A DNA stretch of 64,000 bases, from assembly GCA_963969595.1 (NCBI GenBank), contig OZ018409.1, forward strand, positions 17,888,975 through 17,952,974, read 5' to 3'. Position 1 is the first letter of the stretch. Every line of letters begins with the position of its first letter. The notes under the pieces are model-generated. The model saw only the letters and a list, made by a program, of their open reading frames with translations. It did no database searches and was not told the origin of the DNA. Below, piece after piece: positions 58,372 to 64,000 of the stretch. This DNA comes from Neckera pumila (Eukaryota; Streptophyta; Bryopsida; Hypnales; Neckeraceae). Both the position numbers and the translations under genes were made by a program.

Positions 58372-59119
58372 CATGCTTGATTTGCACCAATTAAATACTT
58401 TTGAATGGAATTTCTTTTTCATTCATTTCTTTACCCAAAGGACACACACTTTGAGTCCATGTGTAAGCCAACACATATTAGAATTTGCCAAAAATCTGAT
58501 CATCATTGTGCGCACTCTTAAAACAGCCCCTGCCTCTCCAATTTTTGCCCCCAAAATATGCATTTTCATGTCAAAAATATGACGATTCCCCCCCTTCCAA
58601 ATGCCAAAAGAAGAGATTGAATCAGAGGCTATTTAAAAATAATAAACTAATTTTCAAATTGTACAAAAAAACTACTCAATATCTACAACTATCACATGCA
58701 CAAATCTTCATTTCCAACTTCACATACATTGAACAAACACCACAAGGTGATAGTTGAGAAATCACCCGTTTAAAGTTGTGATTCACCTCATTGAGGAGAA
58801 ACTACATTTTCATTGTTGAAAACAAACATTGTGAATTATATGAGTAGCAAAGAAAGCGTTGGTGTTATTTTGTAGTTGCATGCTAAAGGATTGGATTTGG
58901 TTTGTGAAGATCCATACACCGTTTTAAGTGTTCTGGTTTTCATTTATTGGTGTTCGATAAACATTGTCAATAAAGAAACTATATATTACATATTTGATGA
59001 TTTGTTGTTTTGTAGTTTCAAAGCATTTACTATAGATTGAGGTTTTGGTATGCCCAGATCTTGTGAAGATGGCAACTATTCATGTTCTCCAAAAACTACC
59101 TACAAGATTTTGCACATTT
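58372..59119. other. Spacer 3' of NLR3
   Basis: This is collinear with 32,490-33,250. No gene was seen. Confidence 0.4.
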
Positions 59120-59527
59120 CTAGATACTACATTGTAAGACATTCCAAGCTTCCAACGCTTTCAGAAACCACTTTTAAAGATGAAAATCCTTGAAGATCCA
59201 ATACAAAGAAAGAAGTAGCCTCAACAATACTTTTCAAAAGCTCACTCAAGGATCTATAGCTTTGAAGATAGAACTATATAAGACATTTCAAGCCTCCAAT
59301 GCTTTGAAGAAGCACGCTCAAAGATCCAACACAATGAAAGAATTCCACTCGCTAGTGCTATGTGGAAGCTCACTCAAGGATTCACACATTCCTCAATCCA
59401 CCTTTGTAAGACATTTTAAGCCTCCAATGCTTTGAGGAAGCACTTTCAAAGATAAACATCCTTAAAGATCCAACTCAATGAGAGAGTTCAATTCACCAAT
59501 GCTCTCCGGAAGCTCACTTAAGAATCT
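59120..59527 (-). pseudogene. Degenerate LRR tail 3' of NLR3
   Basis: Directly after the NLR3 stop the same frame continues with FLSELPESIGELNSLIELDL, a stop, GCLSLKVLPQSIGGLKCLT, KVD and the TGA that is also the NLR2 terminal stop. It then shows the same frame-shifted LRR debris as unit 2. The ancestral C-terminus therefore probably lay at or beyond this TGA, and NLR3 has been shortened by new stops. Confidence 0.7.
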
Positions 59528-62500
59528 TTACTTATAGTGGATCAACTTTGTAAGACATTTCAAGCCTCCAATGCTTTGAGGAAGCACTTTCAAGGATGAA
59601 CATCCTTGAAGATCCAACTCAATGAGAGAGTTCAACTCGCCGATGCTCTCCAGAAGCTCACGCAAGGATCTACACCTATGGAGGATCAACATTGTAAGAC
59701 ATTTCAAGCCTCCAACGCTTTGAGGAAGCACTTTCAAGGATGAACATCCTCCAAGATCCAACTCAATGAGAGAGTTCAACTCGCCGATGCTCTCCGAAAG
59801 CTCACTCAAGGATTGACACAATCTTAGATTCAACTTTGTGAGACATTTCAAGCCTCCAATGCTTTCAGGAAGCACTTTCAAGGATGAGCATCCTCCAAGA
59901 TCCAACTCAATGAGAGAGTTCAACTCGCCGATGCTCTCCGGAAGCTCACACAAGGATCTACACCTATGGAGGATCAACATTGTAAGACATTTCAAGCCTC
60001 CAACGCTTTGAGGAAGCACTTTCAAGGATGAACATCCTTGAAGATCCAACTCAATGAGAGAGTTCAACTCGCCGATGCTCTCCGGAAGCTCACTCAAGGA
60101 TTGACACAATCTTAGATTCAACTTTGTGAGACATTTCAAGCCTCCAATGCTTTCAGGAAGCACTTTCAAGGATGAGCATCCTCCAAGATCCAACTCAATG
60201 AGAGAGTTCAACTCGCCGATGCTCTCCGGAAGCTCACTCAAGGATTGACACAATCTTAGATTCAACTTTGTGAGACATTTCAAGCCTCCAATGCTTTCAG
60301 GAAGCACTTTCAAGGATGAACATCCTTGAAGATCCAACTCAATGAGAGAGTTCAACTCGCCGATGCTCTCCGGAAGCTCACTCAAGGATTGACACAATCT
60401 TAGATTCAACTTTGTGAGACATTTCAAGCCTCCAATGCTTTGAGGAAGCACTTTCAAGGATGAACATCCTCCAAGATCCAACTCAATGAGAGAGTTCAAC
60501 TCGCCAATGCTCTCTGGAAGCTCACTCAAGGATTGACACAATCTTAGATTCAACTTTGTGAGACATTTCAAGCCTCCAATGCTTTGAGGAAGCACTTTCA
60601 AGGATGAACATCCTCCAAGATCCAACTCAATGAGAGGGTTCAACTCACCGATGCTCTCCGGAAGCTCACTCAAGGATTGACACAATCTTAGATTCAACTT
60701 TGTGAGACATTTCAAGCCTCCAATGCTTTGAGGAAGCACTTTCAAGGATGAACATCCTCCAAGATCCAACTCAATGAGAGAATTCAACTCGCCGATGCTC
60801 TCTAGAAGCTCACTCAAGGATTGACACAATCTTAGATTCAACTTTGTGAGACATTTCAAGCCTCCAATGCTTTGAGGAAGCACTTTCAAGGATGAACATC
60901 CTTGAAGATCCAACTCAATGAGAGAGTTCAACTCGCCAATGCTCTCCAGAAGCTCACGCAAGGATCTACACCTATGGAGGATCAACATTGTAAGACATTT
61001 CAAGCCTCCATTGCTTTGAGGAAGCACTTTCAAGGATGAACATCCCCAAAGAATCAACTCAATGAGAGAATTCAACTTGCCGATGCTCTCCGGAAGCTCA
61101 CGCAAGGATTGACACCCTGCAAGATGCAACTTTGTAAGACATTTCAAGCCTCCAATGCTTTCAGGAAGCACTTTCAAGGATGAACATCCTTCAAGATCCA
61201 ACTCAATGAGAGAGTTCAACTCGCCGATGCTCTCCGGAAGCTCACACAAGGATCTACACCTATGGAGGATCAACATTGTAAGACATTTCAAGCCTCCAAC
61301 GCTTTGAGGAAGCACTTTCAAGGATGAACATTCTCTAAGATCCAACTCAATGAGAGAATTCAACTCGCCGATGCTCTCCGGAAGCTCGCTCAAGGATTGA
61401 CACAATCTTAGATTCAACTTTGTAAGACATTTCAAGCCTCCAATGCTTTGAGGAAGCACTTTCAAGGATGAACATTCTCTAAGATCCAACTCAATGAGAG
61501 AATTCAACTCGCCGATGCTCTCCGGAAGCTCAATCAAGGATTGACACCTTTGTAGATCCAGCTTTGTAAGACATTTCAAGCCTCCAATGCTTTGAGGAAG
61601 CACTTTCAAGGATGAACATCCTCCAAGATCCAACTCAATGAGAGAGTTCAGCTCGCCGATGCTCTCCGGGAGCTCAATCAAGGATTGACACCTTTGTAGA
61701 TCCAGCTTTGTAAGACATTTCAAGCCTCCAATGCTTTCAGGAAGCACTTTCAAGGATGAACATTCTCCAAGATCCAACTCAATGAGAGAGTTCAACTCGC
61801 CGATGCTCTCCGGGAGCTCAATCAAGGATTGACACCTTTGTAGATCCAGCTTTGTAAGACATTTCAAGCCTCCAATGCTTTGAGGAAGCACTTTCAAGGA
61901 TGAACATTCTCCAAGATCCAACTCAATGAGAGAGTTCAACTCGCCGATGCTCTCCGGAAGCTCGCTCAAGGATTGACACAATCTTAGATTCAACTTTGTA
62001 AGACATTTCAAGCCTCCAATGCTTTGAGGAAGCACTTTCAAGGATGAACATTCTCTAAGATCCAACTCAATGAGAGAATTCAACTCGCCGATGCTCTCCG
62101 GAAGCTCAATCAAGGATTGACACCTTTGTAGATCCAGCTTTGTAAGACATTTCAAGCCTCCAATGCTTTGAGGAAGCACTTTCAAGGATGAACATCCCCA
62201 AAGATCCAACTCAATGAGAGAGTTCAACTCGCCGATGCTCTCCGGAAGCTCACTCAACAATATACACCATCGTAGATCCAACTTTGTAAGACATTTCAAG
62301 CCTCCAATGCTTTGAGGAAGCACTTTCAAGGATGAACATCCCCAAAGAATCAACTCAATGAGAGAGTTCAACTCGCCGATGCTCTTTGGGAGCTCAATCA
62401 AGGATTGACACCTTTGTAGATCCAGCTTTGTAAGACATTTCAAGCCTCCAATGCTTTGAGGAAGCACTTTCAAGGATGAACATCCTTGAAGATCCAACTC

Positions 62501-64000
62501 AATGAGAGAGTTCAACTCGCCGATGCTCTCCAGAAGCTCACGCAAGGATTGACACCCTGCAAGATGCAACTTTGTAAGACATTTCAAGCCTCCAATGCTT
62601 TGAGGAAGCACTTTCAAGGATGAACATCCTTCAAGATCCAACTCAATGAGAGAGTTCAACTCGCCGATGCTCTCCGAAAGCTCACGCAAGGATTGACACC
62701 CTGCAAGATGCAACTTTGTAAGACATTTCAAGCCTCCAATGCTTTGAGGAAGCACTTTCAAGGATGAACATCCTTCAAGATCCAACTCAATGAGAGAGTT
62801 CAACTCGCCGATGCTCTCCGGAAGCTCACGCAAGGATCTACACCTATGGAGGATCAACATTGTAAGACATTTCAAGCCTCCAACGCTTTGAGGAAGCACT
62901 TTCAAGGATGAACATCCTCCAAGATCCAACTCAATGAGAGAGTTCAACTCGCCGATGCTCTCCGAAAGCTCACTCAAGGATTGACACAATCTTAGATTCA
63001 ACTTTGTGAGACATTTCAAGCCTCCAATGCTTTCAGGAAGCACTTTCAAGGATGAGCATCCTCCAAGATCCAACTCAATGAGAGAGTTCAACTCGCCGAT
63101 GCTCTCCGGAAGCTCACACAAGGATCTACACCTATGGAGGATCAACATTGTAAGACATTTCAAGCCTCCAACGCTTTGAGGAAGCACTTTCAAGGATGAA
63201 CATCCTCCAAGATCCAACTCAATGAGAGAGTTCAACTCGCCGATGCTCTCCGGAAGCTCACTCAAGGATTGACACAATCTTAGATTCAACTTTGTGAGAC
63301 ATTTCAAGCCTCCAATGCTTTGAGGAAGCACTTTCAAGGATGAACATCCTCCAAGATCCAACTCAATGAGAGAGTTCAACTCGCCGATGCTCTCTGGAAG
63401 CTCACTCAAGGATTGACACAATCTTAGATTCAACTTTGTGAGACATTTCAAGCCTCCAATGCTTTCAGGAAGCACTTCCAAGGATGAACATCTTTGAAGA
63501 TTCAATTCAATGAGAAAACTTAACTTGCTGATGCTCTCCGGAAGCTCACTTAAGGATTCACACCTTTTTAGATTCAAAACCAAAAGAGACCTCAATCCAC
63601 ACATCTCTGGAAGCTTTCCATCAAAAAGATTTTTTGAGAGGTCAAGATATTGTAAGGCTTGCAAGTCGGAGAAGAAATACTCCGGAATAGACAATCCCTT
63701 TCCACCAATAGACATTGCCTGTAGCAAACACACTTGAAGATGAGGAGTGTCAAGTTGGTTTGGCCATTCCAAAATAGTGCTCTGCACAAGTGACATCCTT
63801 TGCATCCTCTCTAGTGTCTTGTTTGCAAACAATGATGTCAATACTTTCCTTGATTGAAACCAACATTTGTATGCACAATCCTCTAGTTTTGCTGAGTCAA
63901 TGATGTACAGTGCAAGATCCCGCATAATGTCATGGATGGTAATGCATCCAAGTTCACGATTCCAATCAATCATGGACCGCTTCACAAGAATTTCAAGATG
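59528..64000 (-). CDS. NLR3: LRR-expanded NB-ARC/LRR receptor (5' end outside window)
   Basis: The frame is open from the right edge to a TAA at 59,528-59,530: 1,490 codons without a stop. The window cuts in at HLEILVKRSMIDWNRELG, so the RPW8-like and nucleotide-binding regions lie beyond it. The MHD-equivalent IHD (about residue 24) and ALYIID follow, then a linker with SIPEYFFSDLQALQYLDLS, then LRRs from about residue 149 to the end. The LRRs form 28 tandem 48-residue doubles, each two 24-residue repeats of types SLSELPESIGELNSLIELDL-xxC and SLKVLPQSIGGLKCLTKLNL-xxC, giving 56 LRRs. This is far above the roughly 10-25 usual for plant NLRs. With an N-terminus like NLR1 the full protein would be about 1,950 residues. 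It is the only copy in the window with an uninterrupted frame and the best candidate for a functional receptor. Confidence 0.9.
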   Translation of the reverse strand, partial: HLEILVKRSMIDWNRELGCITIHDIMRDLALYIIDSAKLEDCAYKCWFQSRKVLTSLFANKTLERMQRMSLVQSTILEWPNQLDTPHLQVCLLQAMSIGGKGLSIPEYFFSDLQALQYLDLSKNLFDGKLPEMCGLRSLLVLNLKRCESLSELPESISKLSFLIELNLQRCSSLEVLPESIGGLKCLTKLNLRLCQSLSELPESIGELNSLIELDLGGCSSLKVLPQSIGGLKCLTKLNLRLCQSLSELPESIGELNSLIELDLGGCSSLKVLPQSVGGLKCLTMLILHRCRSLCELPESIGELNSLIELDLGGCSSLKVLPESIGGLKCLTKLNLRLCQSLSELSESIGELNSLIELDLGGCSSLKVLPQSVGGLKCLTMLILHRCRSLRELPESIGELNSLIELDLEGCSSLKVLPQSIGGLKCLTKLHLAGCQSLRELSESIGELNSLIELDLEGCSSLKVLPQSIGGLKCLTKLHLAGCQSLRELLESIGELNSLIELDLQGCSSLKVLPQSIGGLKCLTKLDLQRCQSLIELPKSIGELNSLIELILWGCSSLKVLPQSIGGLKCLTKLDLRWCILLSELPESIGELNSLIELDLWGCSSLKVLPQSIGGLKCLTKLDLQRCQSLIELPESIGELNSLIELDLRECSSLKVLPQSIGGLKCLTKLNLRLCQSLSELPESIGELNSLIELDLGECSSLKVLPQSIGGLKCLTKLDLQRCQSLIELPESIGELNSLIELDLGECSSLKVLPESIGGLKCLTKLDLQRCQSLIELPESIGELNSLIELDLGGCSSLKVLPQSIGGLKCLTKLDLQRCQSLIELPESIGELNSLIELDLRECSSLKVLPQSIGGLKCLTKLNLRLCQSLSELPESIGELNSLIELDLRECSSLKVLPQSVGGLKCLTMLILHRCRSLCELPESIGELNSLIELDLEGCSSLKVLPESIGGLKCLTKLHLAGCQSLRELPESIGKLNSLIELILWGCSSLKVLPQSNGGLKCLTMLILHRCRSLRELLESIGELNSLIELDLQGCSSLKVLPQSIGGLKCLTKLNLRLCQSLSELLESIGELNSLIELDLGGCSSLKVLPQSIGGLKCLTKLNLRLCQSLSELPESIGELNPLIELDLGGCSSLKVLPQSIGGLKCLTKLNLRLCQSLSELPESIGELNSLIELDLGGCSSLKVLPQSIGGLKCLTKLNLRLCQSLSELPESIGELNSLIELDLQGCSSLKVLPESIGGLKCLTKLNLRLCQSLSELPESIGELNSLIELDLGGCSSLKVLPESIGGLKCLTKLNLRLCQSLSELPESIGELNSLIELDLQGCSSLKVLPQSVGGLKCLTMLILHRCRSLCELPESIGELNSLIELDLGGCSSLKVLPESIGGLKCLTKLNLRLCQSLSELSESIGELNSLIELDLGGCSSLKVLPQSVGGLKCLTMLILHRCRSLRELLESIGELNSLIELDLQGCSSLKVLPQSIGGLKCLTKLIHYK
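59531..63562 (-). repeat. 28 x 144-bp LRR-coding tandem array
   Basis: The period of 144 bp equals 48 codons. Variant positions cluster in the two 'xxC' triplets (GGC, EGC, QGC, REC, WGC; and RLC, HRC, AGC, QRC, RWC) and a few others. There is a larger-scale copy: doubles 3-5 (about 62,835-63,270) and 25-27 (about 59,669-60,100) are almost identical at DNA level, including the rare 'gatgagcatcc', and lie exactly 22 units (3,168 bp) apart. Confidence 0.9.

Larger units (their letters stand above)
52812..64000. repeat. Tandem unit 3 of the NLR segmental duplication (partial)
   Basis: This starts at 'gagtgttctatagagaaaag' and repeats the order of units 1 and 2: GDSL relic, TTAA element, conserved frame, degenerate LRR tail, NLR. 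It continues beyond the window. Confidence 0.85.

Noticed and set aside
59531..63562. The 144-bp array as a CRISPR or non-coding satellite.
   Set aside because: The period is exactly 48 codons, variation respects the LRR consensus, the frame is open for 28 units and it continues from NB-ARC-linked sequence; there are no spacers.

Overview
The window is nuclear DNA of a land plant. It is AT-rich and repeat-laden, and carries large plant-type NB-ARC/LRR disease-resistance genes (NLRs) in a head-to-tail cluster on the minus strand, decayed GDSL-esterase exons, and short elements with CACTA-type and TTAA-flanked termini. Two NLR copies preserve an N-terminus and show an RPW8-like (CCR) helical region before the NB-ARC domain. 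The simple LRR style would fit a non-seed plant (a bryophyte, for example), but the sequence alone does not fix the species. No prokaryotic, organellar, rRNA or tRNA gene was seen.

The main architecture is a segmental tandem duplication. Unit 1 starts near 4,867, unit 2 near 26,888 and unit 3 near 52,812, so the steps are about 22.0 and 25.9 kb. Unit 3 runs off the right edge. In each unit, left to right: a GDSL-esterase remnant, a TTAA-flanked element of about 925 bp, an unrecognised open frame (about 9.8, 32.2 and 58.1 kb), and an NLR on the minus strand. Units 1 and 2 then show a second, larger TTAA element with a smaller inverted-repeat element nested inside it, a GC-richer segment with a candidate small gene (16.4 and 38.5 kb), and an unrecognised repeated module (18.2, 19.5 and 39.3 kb).

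The three NLRs are in different states. NLR1 (ATG at 14,142) reads for 795 codons into the LRRs, then meets four in-frame stops, and has substitutions in the Walker B and GLPLA motifs. NLR2 (ATG at 36,209) keeps cleaner NB-ARC motifs but carries four premature stops and no frameshift. NLR3 (59,528 to beyond 64,000) is open through 1,490 codons and has 28 tandem 48-residue double LRRs (56 LRRs), against 12 and 6 doubles in NLR1 and NLR2. The LRR array therefore expands and contracts in 144-bp steps between neighbours.

The left flank (1 to 4,866) lies outside the tandem units. It holds an AT-rich satellite (750-1,960), a strikingly GC-rich minisatellite whose 84-bp units each encode a hairpin (2,370-3,990), and a CACTA-like terminus near 4,510. 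Unit 2 also holds a GDSL exon with one nonsense change (40.5 kb), a small ORF with a signal-peptide-like segment (42.0 kb), and a 5.4-kb stretch (45.4-50.8 kb) absent from the matching place in unit 1, part of which is unusually dense in the 7-mer CAAATTG/CAATTTG.

All family calls come from motif recognition by eye; no database search was run.
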